Below are positions 14,728 to 25,056 of a stretch of DNA of 63,733 nt, one piece after another. This DNA comes from CAMCQY01 sp044370415. GTDB lineage: Bacteria; Planctomycetota; Planctomycetia; Pirellulales; UBA1268. Where the stretch lies: positions 1 to 63,733 of the forward strand of contig JBILVO010000006.1 in the NCBI GenBank assembly GCA_044370415.1. The letters run 5' to 3'. How positions within the stretch are numbered: position 1 is the first letter of the stretch; each line of letters starts with the position of its first letter. The position numbers and the translations under genes were made by a program. The notes beneath the pieces are model-generated. The model was not told the origin of the DNA. It made no database searches and saw only the letters and a program-made list of their open reading frames with translations.

Positions 14728-15593
14728 GTGATCACGCCAAACCACCGCTGCTGCGGATCGGCGTTCCCAGCAAGGGACGCCTCGCGGAAATCTCCGCGCA
14801 GCTGCTCAACGACGCCGGCGTCTCCTTTCGCCGCAACGAGCGGAGCCTCTTTGCATTGTGCCGGGGCATGCCGGTCGAGGTGATCTTCCTGCGCACCGAC
14901 GACATCCCGGTGCTCACGGCCGAGGGGGCGATCGATCTGGGCATCACCGGCGCCGATCTGGTGGCCGAGAGCGGCGCCGCCCTCACCCACAGGCTCGACC
15001 TCGGCATCGGCTCCTGCCGGCTGGCGCTCTGCGTGGCCGACGACTCACCCGTGACCGACGCGCGGCAGCTCGCCGGCAAGCGGGTCGCCACCAGCTTCCC
15101 GCGGATCACGCGGCAGTGGCTCGCGGAGCGGGGCGTGGAGGCACACTTCGTGGAGCTTTCCGGCAGCGTCGAGATCATGATCACGCTCGGCGTCGCCGAC
15201 GCGATCGTCGACCTCGTCGAGACGGGCAGCACGCTCGCGGCCAACCGGCTCCGCGTGCTCGACGAGATCGGCCGCTACGAAACGGTGCTCGTGCAGAACC
15301 ACACGGTCCGCGATGCGGCCACGGCCGACCGGATCGTGCGGCGGCTGGAGGGGATCGTGATCGCCCGCAACTGGTCGCTGCTCGAATACAACGTGCCGCG
15401 AACACGGCTGGCGGAGGCGGAGAAGATCACGCCCGGCTTCAACTCGCCGACGGTGAGCGGCCTGGAAGATCCCGGCTGGTGTGCCGTGCGGGCGATGGTG
15501 AAGCGGGGCGAGGCCCACGCGATCATGGAGCGGCTCGACGCCATCGGCGCCTCGGCGATCATCGAGACGCAGATCGCCAATTGCCGCCTCTAG
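14724..15593 (+). CDS. hisG: ATP phosphoribosyltransferase, long form
   Basis: HisG condenses ATP with PRPP to start histidine synthesis and is usually feedback-inhibited by histidine. At 289 residues it is the long form with a C-terminal regulatory ACT-like domain, so it should not need HisZ. Motifs include RIGVPSKGRL at the start, DLGITGADLVAE and the PRPP loop ELSGSVEIMITLGVADAIVD. The C-terminal domain spans roughly residues 210-289. The start is GTG at 14724, overlapping the hisE stop. No other his genes follow. Confidence 0.94.
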   Translation: MSDHAKPPLLRIGVPSKGRLAEISAQLLNDAGVSFRRNERSLFALCRGMPVEVIFLRTDDIPVLTAEGAIDLGITGADLVAESGAALTHRLDLGIGSCRLALCVADDSPVTDARQLAGKRVATSFPRITRQWLAERGVEAHFVELSGSVEIMITLGVADAIVDLVETGSTLAANRLRVLDEIGRYETVLVQNHTVRDAATADRIVRRLEGIVIARNWSLLEYNVPRTRLAEAEKITPGFNSPTVSGLEDPGWCAVRAMVKRGEAHAIMERLDAIGASAIIETQIANCRL

Positions 15594-15671
15594 GGCGCAT
15601 CCGAGATATGTGGAGCGTTTCGGCAGGGAGCGATCACCGCCGGGCCTTCCCCTATTTCCCCATAACTCACT

Positions 15672-16055
15672 ATGCGGCGACCTTTGGAATACATCCGCTT
15701 GTTTTCAGACGACGCGGGTGAGTCGCACATTGAAACTGCGACCATTGCGGTCCAGTCAGAACGATTTGCACCGCCCGCACCACCGCTCGATGTCTCTGCC
15801 CTGAGCCGGACTGATGGGTGGCACCTCCTGAGATTCCCTGCGGACTGGGTCGGTGGCTGGCATTGCACGCCCTCCAGGCAATGGATGTTCGTGCTCGCCG
15901 GACGAGCCACCGTGCGCGCAAGCGACGGCAGCCAATGCGACCTCAGAGCAGGGAGCATCTGTCTGCTCGAAGACACGCGGGGCAAAGGGCACCTGACGAC
16001 GATCATCGGGACCGACGAGGTCGTGCTCGCCGCCGTTCGCATTCCGAGTGCGTGA
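15672..16055 (+). CDS. cupin-like small protein
   Basis: The 127-residue protein shows a cupin-type double-stranded beta pattern: a GGWHCTPSRQWMFVLAG strand-turn block in place of cupin motif 1, then RAGSICLLEDTRGKGH in place of motif 2. Usual metal ligands are only partly present, so metal binding is uncertain. No substrate can be inferred. Codon use is unlike its neighbours (more TTG, TTT and A/T-ending codons), and no clear ribosome binding site precedes the ATG. Both suggest recent acquisition. It lies 78 bases after hisG and converges on the amidohydrolase gene. Confidence 0.65.
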   Translation: MRRPLEYIRLFSDDAGESHIETATIAVQSERFAPPAPPLDVSALSRTDGWHLLRFPADWVGGWHCTPSRQWMFVLAGRATVRASDGSQCDLRAGSICLLEDTRGKGHLTTIIGTDEVVLAAVRIPSA

Positions 16056-16092
16056 AAACGGTTCTGGCCAGGCCGGCCATTGGCGACCATCG

Positions 16093-16112
16093 CGACTGTC
16101 GCGAAACAGTCG
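16093..16112. other. hairpin between convergent genes
   Basis: CGACTGT and ACAGTCG pair perfectly around the loop CGCGAA. A T6 run lies about 20 bases further on the plus strand, too far for a standard terminator. It may still help end transcription of the cupin gene. Confidence 0.5.
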
Positions 16113-16136
16113 GGCGAGTGTCTCCCGTCCCTTTTT

Positions 16137-17392
16137 TCAGGGCACTCGGCCGGCGATGACATGGCCGCGGCGGAGCGTGGCGACACTCTGCGTGGCGGGA
16201 TCGAGCACGGCTTCGCTGGGGTCGGCGTGCCGCGAAGATGGCCGGAGGATGGCGAGGTCGGCGGAACGTCCCGGTGCGAGGATGCCGCAGCGGCGTTCGA
16301 AGGCCAGTGCCCACGCGCCCTGCCGAGTGGCCATCGAGAGGGCTTCACGCGGACTCACTCCGCCGCCCTCAACGAGCGTGCGGCACTCGGCCAGCACCGA
16401 GAGGTCGGGGTTCGACGCACGGCTGTCAGTGCCGATCGCCACGCGGATGCCCGCGGCCAGAAAGGCCTCCACCGGCGGCAGCCTGCCTGAGAGCGCCAGC
16501 GTCGTCCGCGGGCAGACGACCAGGCAGAGCCGGTCGCGGTGGCGGGCCAGTCGCGAGAGCGCGGCCTGATCCTCCGGCAGAAACGTGCCGTGCACGACGG
16601 CGCCCCGCGGTGCTTTTGCCAGCAGCGTGATCCAGTCCGCCACTGACAGAAGCCGCGGCGGTGTTTCAGGCTGCCACGCCCCCAACTGCTCGAGCAGCGT
16701 GCGGAAGGCTCCGCCGCCCGTCGCGAGCAGCTCCGCCTCGTCGCGGCTCTCGGCCAGATGCATCATCACCGGCAGCCGCCGACGCACCGCCTCGCCGACC
16801 ACCTGGCGGCCCAACGATTCCGCTACGGAATACGGGGCGTGGGGGGAGATGCCGGTGCAGGTCCCCTCCGAGTGCATCCGCTTCAGATCCCGCATGAGCG
16901 CCGACCCGGCCGCGGCCATCGCGACAGGTAAGAGGCCGAGCGTCTCGCGAAACACCCGCACGAGCGGCCCGGCATGACCGGCCAGCGGATGCGATGCCGT
17001 CGCGATCTCCCCGATCGCCGTCACTCCGGCTGCCGCTGACTCTTCGAGCCCGCTGGCGACCGCGGCTTGCAGCCGCGCAGTGTCATCGGCGCCGGCAGCG
17101 GCCCGCGACCGGCGCATCGCCACCACCCGTTCGATCCACGCCGGCAGGCCGCCGCCACCGGGCAACGGGCGATCGAGATCGGAAAACTCCAGATGCGTGT
17201 GGGCGTTGACAAGGCCCGGAAGGATGATCGCATCGCCGAGATCATGCACCGGCCCCGACGGCCGGCCGCGGCCGACGCCTACGATCCTGCCCCGCTCGAT
17301 CCGCACCCAGCCATTTTCAATCGCGTCCGCGGCGATCGGCAGCACATGCCGCGCCCGCAGCGCGATCGGCGTCGCGCCGACGTGCCCCCGGC

Positions 17393-17396
<4 letters not shown>
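16137..17396 (-). CDS. amidohydrolase, probable aminodeoxyfutalosine deaminase
   Basis: This 419-residue metal-dependent hydrolase belongs to the ATZ/TRZ-like amidohydrolase group. It has NAHTHLEF as the first metal motif, a histidine in MMHLAES, another in VVHGTF and the aspartate in IGTDSRASN. It follows mqnC with a GTGA overlap, so its start is GTG. In futalosine menaquinone pathways a deaminase converts aminodeoxyfutalosine to futalosine, and the genomic position fits that step. The assignment rests on context; other purine-like deaminations are possible. It ends the mqnA-mqnC operon and converges on the cupin gene. Confidence 0.72.
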
Positions 17397-18594
<1,198 letters not shown>

Positions 18595-18598
<4 letters not shown>

Positions 18599-19416
18599 AC
18601 CCGGGACGCGAGCGACGCCGCGATGTCGAAGCCAGCCGGCGCCAGCTCCAACGCCTTGGCCCGTCGGTAGAAGACAGCGAGCGCCTCGCGTTCCTGCGCG
18701 GCCAGATGGTAGTGGAGATTGTCGCGCAGGTAGCCCAGGCACTGGGGAACGGTGAGCCCGTGCGGTGCCGCCTCGGCCGCCGCGATGGCCGCGAGGTTGG
18801 CGACCCCCGCATCCCGGGCCTCCGCGAGCACTGCCCCCACGCCCGCCGCGTCGACGCCCGCCCGCGCGGCCCACACCGCGAACACGAACGGGAGCCCGGT
18901 CCATCGGCACCACTCGTCCCCGAGATCCCAGACGAGCTGGAACGAACCGCGGTGGGAGCCGATCGCCCGATCACCGATCAGCAGCACGGCGTCGGCGGCC
19001 GTGTCGTCGAGTCCGGAACCGATCGGCAGCGACTCGATCTGCGGCGTCACCCCGTGCCGTTCCGCCAGCAGGATTCGCGCCAGCGTGCCGCTCGTCCTCG
19101 ACCCCTCGTCGACGGCGAGCCGAGCCACCCGCTCGGGACGGGTCCGGAAGAACAGCTTCACGCTCATGACGGGCCCGCGGCAGCCGATGCAGGCGTCGGA
19201 CACGACCGTGTAGCCGTTGCCACGAAAGAGCTCGATCGACGGGATCAGCGCCACGTCGAGCCGGCCGGTCGCCAGATGGTCGGCCAGACGGCTCGGCAGG
19301 TCGTACACGACGTCAGCGCCCCGCGCCGCCAGGCCGTGCACGAGGGGCCGGGTGTTGAGGTATTGCACGGCACCCATCCGCGCGGCGGGGAGGTGCCTCT
19401 GCAGTCGGTTTGTCAT
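18595..19416 (-). CDS. mqnA: chorismate dehydratase
   Basis: MqnA converts chorismate to 3-enolpyruvyl benzoate, the first committed step of the futalosine pathway. The 273-residue product has a periplasmic-binding-protein-like fold without a signal peptide. It shows MGAVQYLNTRPLVHGL at the start, DVALIPSIELFR, SVKLFFR and the basic GLPFVFAVWAAR segment. The ATG at 19416 has GGGGAG about six bases upstream. That ribosome binding site is part of a short CCCCTTCGGGG hairpin, which could limit translation. An upstream ATG would overlap this hairpin and add 25 unconserved residues. Confidence 0.9.
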
Positions 19417-19508
19417 GACGAACTCCCCGAAGGGGTCTTTCCACGGCGTCTGACGGGCGGCTGACGCGACTTGTCCCCATGGAAACCGCACCCCGCAGGC
19501 CGCCGTAA

Positions 19509-19524
19509 CCGCGGGGGGCCGCGG
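19509..19524. other. GC hairpin after the ABC permease gene
   Basis: CCGCGG repeats around a four-G centre, giving a six-pair stem directly after the stop codon at 19526. No T tract follows. It may pause transcription between the exporter genes and mqnA, which lies 109 bases on. Confidence 0.45.
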
Positions 19525-19525
19525 G

Positions 19526-21295
19526 TCAGAGCTCCAGCCGGCGAAACGCCCGCCGGCCGAGTTCCAGCGGCACGGCCGTCCCCACCACGCCCAGGATGGC
19601 GACGAGGAGGAGGCTGGCCGCAGTCCCCTGCGGCCCGCCCAGCCAGCCGATGAATCCGGAGGTCACGGGCCGGCCGCCAAAGGCCTGCGCGGCCGCTGCG
19701 ATGTGCGTCGGCACAGCGGCCACGATGACGACCGCCATGATGTAGAGCGAGCTGAGCACGAGGCACAGGGTGCCCCCGAACCCGGAGGAGATCTTGGCCG
19801 GCGACGACTCCCGCAGATCGGGCATCCGGGCACCCAGCCCCACGGCGATCCCGGAGAGCCCGAAGCAGAGAGCGACGCAACAGAGCTCGTGTACGAGGAT
19901 CAGCGTCCGCGGGATGCCGAGCATCGAATCGCTCAGCAGCACCAGCCCGCAGCAGGCAGGCAGTCCGCCCACGAGCGCGAAGACGAACTTCGACATCACG
20001 ATCTGGTCGCGGTGCACGGGCAGGAGGCCGAGGATCCAGAACCGGCGTCCCTCGAGGCTGATCATCGGGAAGATGAACCGCGTGGTGAAGGTGGAGAGGA
20101 TCAGCCCCGCAACGGCGAGGTTGAGGAAGCTGATCATCGACGCGTACGTGTTGTTGTAGTGGAACGACCGCAGGTTCAGGAAATAGAGGCCCAGCAGCCC
20201 GAAGAAGATCACGAACTGCGACCACTGGGCGATGTCCCGGCGGAACAGCCGCAGATCCTTGACGATCAGCAGCCGCAGGGGCCGCCCGGCCGCCGAGCCG
20301 CAATTCGAGAGAAACTCGTCGAACCAGCCGCCGCGGGCCTGCTGCCGCCGGGACGGCACCTCGCCGGCGAGCTGGCTGTACCCCATCCGGTAGGTGGCCC
20401 GCGCCAGCCAGGCGGCGATCACCTGCAGCATCAAGCCGTTGGAGAGCAGCAGGGCCAGGAACTTGGCGGCCTCCACGAGGGCCGCCAGGCGGACCTCGGG
20501 CCGCGGGCTCGTCCGTGCCGCCTCGAGCAGGCCCGTCGACAGCCACCAACTCGGGAGAAACCGCTGTTCCATCACGCCCAGCTTGAGGAACATCCGCTCA
20601 AACCATTCCGCCGACGTGCCGTCGACGGGCCCGGATCTGAAGAGCGACCAGCCGAGCCAGGCGAGCGCCGCGCAGCCCGCCGCCGCCGCGATCGACAGCG
20701 TGTGCACCCGCAGGCGGCCCAGCCACGCCACCAGCGCCATGCAGAGGATGCCCCCCAGCGTCGCCGGAATGACGACGAACGCCACCATGAAGGGGAGCAG
20801 CAGCACGTAGAACGTCCAGGGGGCGCCGCGCACCACGCCGTAGGCCACGAGCATCGGGCTGCCCAGGAGCACGAAACCCCAGCTCGAGAACCACATCGCC
20901 TCCTGGAACTTGTGCGCGAAGATGGCTTCCGGCCTCACCGGCAGCGTGAGGAGCAGCCGCGCCTCACGGGAGCAGTACATGCTGCCGTAGAGAAGGATGC
21001 CCGTCGACAGCACGAGCATCAACAGCAGCGAGGAAAAAAACGCGTTGAACAGCAGCGAGATCACCTCGGCGTGGATGGAGTCGAGGAACGTGAACCCCTC
21101 GGCGAACAGCCCGTAGAGGGAGCCCCAGAAGACGAGGCTGAGCAGCGACACCAGGGTCAGCCGCAGCCGCGCCCCCTGCAGCATCGAACGCAGCGTCTCC
21201 CAGGCGATCGTGGCCCGCAGCCACCAGAACAGCCGCGACTCCGCCTCGAGCGGGATCGCCGTGCAAGATTCGCTGATCGCGCCGCGGCCGGGCAT
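19526..21295 (-). CDS. ABC-2-type exporter permease
   Basis: This 589-residue integral membrane protein pairs with the ATPase encoded just upstream. At least ten hydrophobic segments are visible, for example LTLVSLLSLVFWGSLYGLF, FFSSLLLMLVLSTGILLYG and FVIFFGLLGLYFLNL. Two six-helix halves are joined by a long charged loop near residue 340-390. The start at 21295 is chosen because GAGGAG lies at proper distance; an ATG six bases earlier overlaps that site. The gene begins 10 bases after the ATPase stop. Cargo is unknown. The family is common in planctomycetes and is not tied here to a substrate. Confidence 0.85.
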   Translation of the reverse strand: MPGRGAISESCTAIPLEAESRLFWWLRATIAWETLRSMLQGARLRLTLVSLLSLVFWGSLYGLFAEGFTFLDSIHAEVISLLFNAFFSSLLLMLVLSTGILLYGSMYCSREARLLLTLPVRPEAIFAHKFQEAMWFSSWGFVLLGSPMLVAYGVVRGAPWTFYVLLLPFMVAFVVIPATLGGILCMALVAWLGRLRVHTLSIAAAAGCAALAWLGWSLFRSGPVDGTSAEWFERMFLKLGVMEQRFLPSWWLSTGLLEAARTSPRPEVRLAALVEAAKFLALLLSNGLMLQVIAAWLARATYRMGYSQLAGEVPSRRQQARGGWFDEFLSNCGSAAGRPLRLLIVKDLRLFRRDIAQWSQFVIFFGLLGLYFLNLRSFHYNNTYASMISFLNLAVAGLILSTFTTRFIFPMISLEGRRFWILGLLPVHRDQIVMSKFVFALVGGLPACCGLVLLSDSMLGIPRTLILVHELCCVALCFGLSGIAVGLGARMPDLRESSPAKISSGFGGTLCLVLSSLYIMAVVIVAAVPTHIAAAAQAFGGRPVTSGFIGWLGGPQGTAASLLLVAILGVVGTAVPLELGRRAFRRLEL

Positions 21296-21305
21296 CGGCA
21301 TCTCC

Positions 21306-22070
21306 TCACGCGCCCCGGGCCGCGCCGCCGGTACCGTCGCCGTCCTGCGGCGAGGCGGTGATCCGGAGGTAGAGATGCTCCAGGCTGGTCGTCTCCAGCG
21401 CCACCTGTCCACGCAGCTCGTCGAGCGTGCCGAGGAAGCGGAGGTCGCCGCGCACCATGATGCCGACGCGATCCGCCAGCTCCTCCGCCATGGCCAGCGT
21501 GTGGGTCGACATGAACACGATCATGCCCTCCTGCGTGCGGGCGCGGATGAGATCCTTGACGATCTTGACACTGCGCGGATCGAGCCCGACCATCGGCTCG
21601 TCGAGCACGAGCACCGCCGGATCGTGCAGCAGCGAGGCGGCGAACACGAGCCGCTGCTTCATGCCCAGCGAGTAGCTCTCGGCCAGTTCGTCGGCGAACT
21701 CCGCCAGCTCGAAATTCTCGATCTCGCGATCGATGTTCCTGACGGCCAGATGCCGCGGCATGCCGAACATGTCGGCGATGAACCGGAGGAACTCCCGGCC
21801 GGTGAGCTTGTCATAGAGCGTGGGCTCGTCCGGCACGTAGCCGGTGTGCAGGTGCGCCCCGCGCGGATCCTTCACGACGTCGCAGCCGCAGACCCGCACG
21901 GCGCCGCGGGACGGCCACAGCAGGCCCACGAGCATCTTGATCGTGGTCGTCTTGCCCGCGCCGTTGGGCCCCAGCAGGGCGAACAGCTCGCCTCGGGGGA
22001 TCGCCAGGCTCAGGTCCGAGACCGCCGTCTTCGCGCCGTATGTCCGCGAGACGTGATCGAACTCGATCAT
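21306..22070 (-). CDS. ABC-2-type exporter ATP-binding protein
   Basis: The 254-residue ATPase powers the permease encoded next. It shows Walker A GPNGAGKTTT, the Q-loop region TGYVPDEP, the signature YSLGMKQR, Walker B VLVLDEPMVGLD and the switch STHTL. The DrrA/CcmA-like layout fits an exporter ATPase. The ATG at 22070 overlaps the stop of the upstream membrane-anchored gene by ATGA. This order (anchored protein, ATPase, permease) suggests the three form one complex or operon. Confidence 0.92.
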   Translation of the reverse strand: MIEFDHVSRTYGAKTAVSDLSLAIPRGELFALLGPNGAGKTTTIKMLVGLLWPSRGAVRVCGCDVVKDPRGAHLHTGYVPDEPTLYDKLTGREFLRFIADMFGMPRHLAVRNIDREIENFELAEFADELAESYSLGMKQRLVFAASLLHDPAVLVLDEPMVGLDPRSVKIVKDLIRARTQEGMIVFMSTHTLAMAEELADRVGIMVRGDLRFLGTLDELRGQVALETTSLEHLYLRITASPQDGDGTGGAARGA

Positions 22071-23029
22071 GTCGGCCCCTCCACTGCGGACGGCTCCTCG
22101 GCGGCGGCGTCCGCCGGCAGCTCGAGCCGGGCCGGCAGCTCGAGCCCGGACGGCTCGACTCCGATGGTGGAGAGCAGACGTTCCGCCGCCTCGTCGGTCC
22201 GGCGCATGAACACCAGCCGCGAGCCGAGCAGCACGGACTCCTGCTTGAGCACGTTGCCGCTGCGATCGACCCACACCCGGCACCGCGGCTCGTGGTGGCC
22301 CGCCGGATCGTCCCGGTAGTGCACCACGTTGACCCGCACGAGCGCGTCGCCCCAGTACAACGCCTCCTCGGCGGCCACGTGCGCGTGCAGGATTTCGACC
22401 GGCGCCTGCCCGGGCCGCAGCGGGCTGTAGACCGGCACGGTCCAGCGACGGTTCGGGAAGAGCCCCGGCAACCGGGCCTGCGGCGACAGTTCGTCGCCCA
22501 GCGAGATGTTGGTCGGCAGCCGCCGGCTCGTCGAGTAGTGCGCGTCACCGGCACTGACCAGCACGGTCACCTGCCCCTTGTCGATCATCCCGTTGAGGAC
22601 GACCTGTTCGGCGGACAACGGTGAGCCGATCACCGACCGGAACGCCCGCAGCGAGCCCGACGGGTCGATCGACAGATGCCCGCGGGCATCGAGGGCGCAG
22701 ATCGCCTTGGGATCGAAGCTCGGCCCGAGAATGAGCTTCGCCCAGGAGGGGAGGATGTCGTTCATCGGCAGACGGTCGAAGTGGAGCGTGTTCTCCACCT
22801 CCATGCCGCCGTCGTCCTCGCGATGCGACTGGCTCAGGGACCAGCCGAGCGGCTGGTCGTTCCAGTACACCGTCCAGGCGACAGGCATGCCCTGCGATGC
22901 ATGGAGCGACTGCTGTCCCGGCGGTGTCCCCGCGGCGAGCGTCGGCAGGATCTTCTCGAACAGCAGCCAGCCGCTGGTGGCGAGCCAGAAGAGGACGACG
23001 AAAGGCGTCAGCCAGGGTCGGACGAGCAT
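22067..23029 (-). CDS. membrane-anchored protein of the ABC-2 operon
   Basis: The 320-residue protein has an N-terminal membrane helix (WLTPFVVLFWLATSGWLLF) and a large extracytoplasmic domain of mostly beta character. No known domain is recognised. The first gene of the operon, it overlaps the ATPase start by ATGA. Its role may be as an exporter accessory or substrate-handling factor, which is inference from position. An 18-bp near-perfect tandem duplication at 22113-22148 encodes the repeated LELPA near the C-terminus. Confidence 0.68.
   Translation of the reverse strand: MLVRPWLTPFVVLFWLATSGWLLFEKILPTLAAGTPPGQQSLHASQGMPVAWTVYWNDQPLGWSLSQSHREDDGGMEVENTLHFDRLPMNDILPSWAKLILGPSFDPKAICALDARGHLSIDPSGSLRAFRSVIGSPLSAEQVVLNGMIDKGQVTVLVSAGDAHYSTSRRLPTNISLGDELSPQARLPGLFPNRRWTVPVYSPLRPGQAPVEILHAHVAAEEALYWGDALVRVNVVHYRDDPAGHHEPRCRVWVDRSGNVLKQESVLLGSRLVFMRRTDEAAERLLSTIGVEPSGLELPARLELPADAAAEEPSAVEGPT
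22113..22148. repeat. 18-bp tandem duplication in a coding region
   Basis: GCCGGCAGCTCGAGCCGG at 22113-22130 is followed directly by a copy that differs at one base. It doubles LELPA in the C-terminal tail of the membrane-anchored protein and keeps the frame. Confidence 0.85.
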
Positions 23030-23360
23030 GTCGGCACCGCCTCGCACAACGCACGGGACCGCCACGCCGCCCGTGCAGTTCGTTCGACGGGGAAACGACC
23101 CGCGGAATATCCCTCGCGGCATCCTACCAGAGCACGCCGATGGCGGCGAAGCGGCTCGCACCGGCCACGGCGGCATCACGGCCGCGGAGTCGCGGCCGGT
23201 TTTCACGCTGCGGCCCAGTTTCACACGGCGAAATGCGCTGACCGAAAACGCAAGGTTGTACGGTTTCGATGCCCGGCGTAGAATTCCCACCCATCCGGGG
23301 TGTGCTCGTGTGACGCTCGTCCGCTCGGAGCGACCGAAGCCCATCCTCCGAGAGCCGTCG
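23030..23360. other. 331-base intergenic stretch between divergent genes
   Basis: It separates the divergent ABC-2 operon and the zinc-ribbon gene. Apart from the strong plus-strand promoter at 23256-23284 I see only GC-rich imperfect inverted repeats around 23140-23200. No open frame looks real. Confidence 0.5.
23256..23284 (+). promoter_or_regulatory. strong sigma-70-type promoter of the zinc-ribbon gene
   Basis: TTGTAC and TAGAAT are spaced by 17 bases, with an A-rich patch (CGAAAACGCAA) just upstream. The start is expected near 23291, a leader of about 70 bases before the ATG at 23361. Confidence 0.68.
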
Positions 23361-23606
23361 ATGAACCATCCAATCAGCTACCACCAAAACTGCCCCGTCT
23401 GCGGCCGCAGTCTCCGGATCGGCGTGAGGCTGCTGGGCCGACGGGTCTACTGCCAGCACTGCGGGGGCGGCTTCATCGCCACGGAGGTGGCCGAGGGCCG
23501 GAAGGCTGCCAGGAGGAATGCAACGCCGCAGTTGGATGCCGTGGATGCGCTCATCGAGCGGGCCGAGATGCTGCTCGAACGGGGCGAAACCAACAGGATG
23601 TCGTAA
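23361..23606 (+). CDS. small zinc-ribbon protein
   Basis: The 81-residue protein has two CxxC knuckles, CPVCGRSLRI and YCQHCGGGF, about 20 residues apart, which should bind one zinc ion. The rest is charged and helical (DALIERAEMLLERGE). Such proteins are common in planctomycetes. They are often thought to bind nucleic acid or protein partners, but I know no proven role. It has its own good promoter and stands alone, converging on aroA. Confidence 0.75.
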   Translation: MNHPISYHQNCPVCGRSLRIGVRLLGRRVYCQHCGGGFIATEVAEGRKAARRNATPQLDAVDALIERAEMLLERGETNRMS

Positions 23607-23699
23607 GGCCCGGCCCCGCGTCTCGGACGGCCCATTCTCGAGCGGCCCGTCCTCGAGCTCCATGCTGCCCCCTGAGGCGAGTCTGCGTTCCAGCCAGGG

Positions 23700-24986
23700 T
23701 CACGTGCCGACGAGCACCGCCAGCCGTTCCCAGTAGTCGGGAAACGTCTTGCCGACGCAGGCCGGATCGGCCACCCGCACACCGTGCACGCGGAGTCCGA
23801 CCAGCGCGAGGCTCATCGCCATGCGGTGGTCGTCGTAGGTCGAGACCGTCGCCCCCGCCAGCCGCGCGGGCGAGATCGTGAGGCCATCCGGCCGCTCCGT
23901 GACGGCCCCACCGAGGCGACGCAGCTCGCAGGCGAGATCGCCGATCCGGTCGGTCTCCTTGTCGCGGATGTGGGTGACGTTCCGGATGGTCGTGGGGCCG
24001 TCCGCGAACAGCGCCACGACGGCGAGCGTCGGCACGGTGTCGCTGATCGCGTTCATGTCGATGTCGATGCCATGCGACGCCCGTCCGCTCACGGTCACCG
24101 AGCCATCCCCCTCCTCCGACCAGGCGACGCTGCACCCCATCCGCTCCAGGGCGTCGGCGAACCCCACGTCGCCCTGCATGCTGCGACGCGACAGCCCGTC
24201 CACGCGGACACTGCCGCCGGTGATCGCCGCCGCCGCGAGGAAGTAGCTCGCCGCCGACGCATCGGGCTCGATGGCATAGGTGCGGCCGCGGTAGCCGGTC
24301 GGCGCGATCCGCCAGCCCCGATCGTCCAGCGGCTCGCAGGAGCCGCCGAAGGCCTCCATCACCCGTCGCGTCATGTCGAGGTACGGCAGCGACACGAACG
24401 CGCCCGCGAACTCGATCTCCATCCCGCGAGGCGTGCAGGGGGCGATCATCGCCAGGCCGCTGGCGAACTGGCTCGACGTACCGCCGCGGACGCTCGTGGC
24501 GCCGCCGGTCAGCCCCCGCGTGCGGATGACCACGGGCGGGCAGTCGCCCGGGCTCTCGGCCACCGCGTCGACCCCGAGCGCCCGCAGCGCCGCGAGCAGG
24601 TCGCCGATCGGCCGCTTCCGCATCCGCGGCGTGCCGTCGAGCCGGTAGGTGCCATGCCCCACGGCGCAGACCGCCGACAGGAAGCGGATCGTCGTGCCGC
24701 TGGCGGCACAGTCGATCGTGGCCTCCGTGGCGGGCACGCCGCCGCCCGATCCGGTCACGCGGATTTCCCCGCGCTGCCAATCCGTGTCGACGCCGATGCC
24801 CAGTGCCGCCAGCCCGGCGGCCATGACGCGGGTGTCCTGGCTGTCGAGCGCGCCGGTGAGCAGGCTCTCCCCCCGCGCCAGGCCGGCGCACACCAGCGCC
24901 CGGTTGGTGATGCTCTTCGAGCCCGGCGGCCGGATCGAGCCGCGGATGGGATGTTGGCAGACTGGGATGTCGATAGCGTCGTGCAT
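23700..24986 (-). CDS. aroA: 3-phosphoshikimate 1-carboxyvinyltransferase
   Basis: EPSP synthase joins shikimate 3-phosphate and PEP in aromatic amino acid and chorismate synthesis; chorismate also feeds MqnA nearby. The 428-residue protein has PPGSKSITNRALV at the start, GTTIRFLSA, the DGTPRMRKRPIGDL loop, SSQFASGL and DDHRMAMSLAL. All are expected for active enzyme. The ATG at 24986 gives a normal start. It is divergent from the alcohol dehydrogenase gene across 70 bases, where promoters for both must lie. Confidence 0.96.
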   Translation of the reverse strand: MHDAIDIPVCQHPIRGSIRPPGSKSITNRALVCAGLARGESLLTGALDSQDTRVMAAGLAALGIGVDTDWQRGEIRVTGSGGGVPATEATIDCAASGTTIRFLSAVCAVGHGTYRLDGTPRMRKRPIGDLLAALRALGVDAVAESPGDCPPVVIRTRGLTGGATSVRGGTSSQFASGLAMIAPCTPRGMEIEFAGAFVSLPYLDMTRRVMEAFGGSCEPLDDRGWRIAPTGYRGRTYAIEPDASAASYFLAAAAITGGSVRVDGLSRRSMQGDVGFADALERMGCSVAWSEEGDGSVTVSGRASHGIDIDMNAISDTVPTLAVVALFADGPTTIRNVTHIRDKETDRIGDLACELRRLGGAVTERPDGLTISPARLAGATVSTYDDHRMAMSLALVGLRVHGVRVADPACVGKTFPDYWERLAVLVGT

Positions 24987-25056
24987 GGTCGTGGCCGCGG
25001 CAGGGGACCGGAGGGGACCATGGAGGACCCGTCCCGCGGACGGCTAGGATACCACC

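Noticed and set aside
16093..16137. Intrinsic terminator with T6 run
   Set aside because: The T run is about 20 bases away from the stem, and part of it belongs to the converging gene's stop region.
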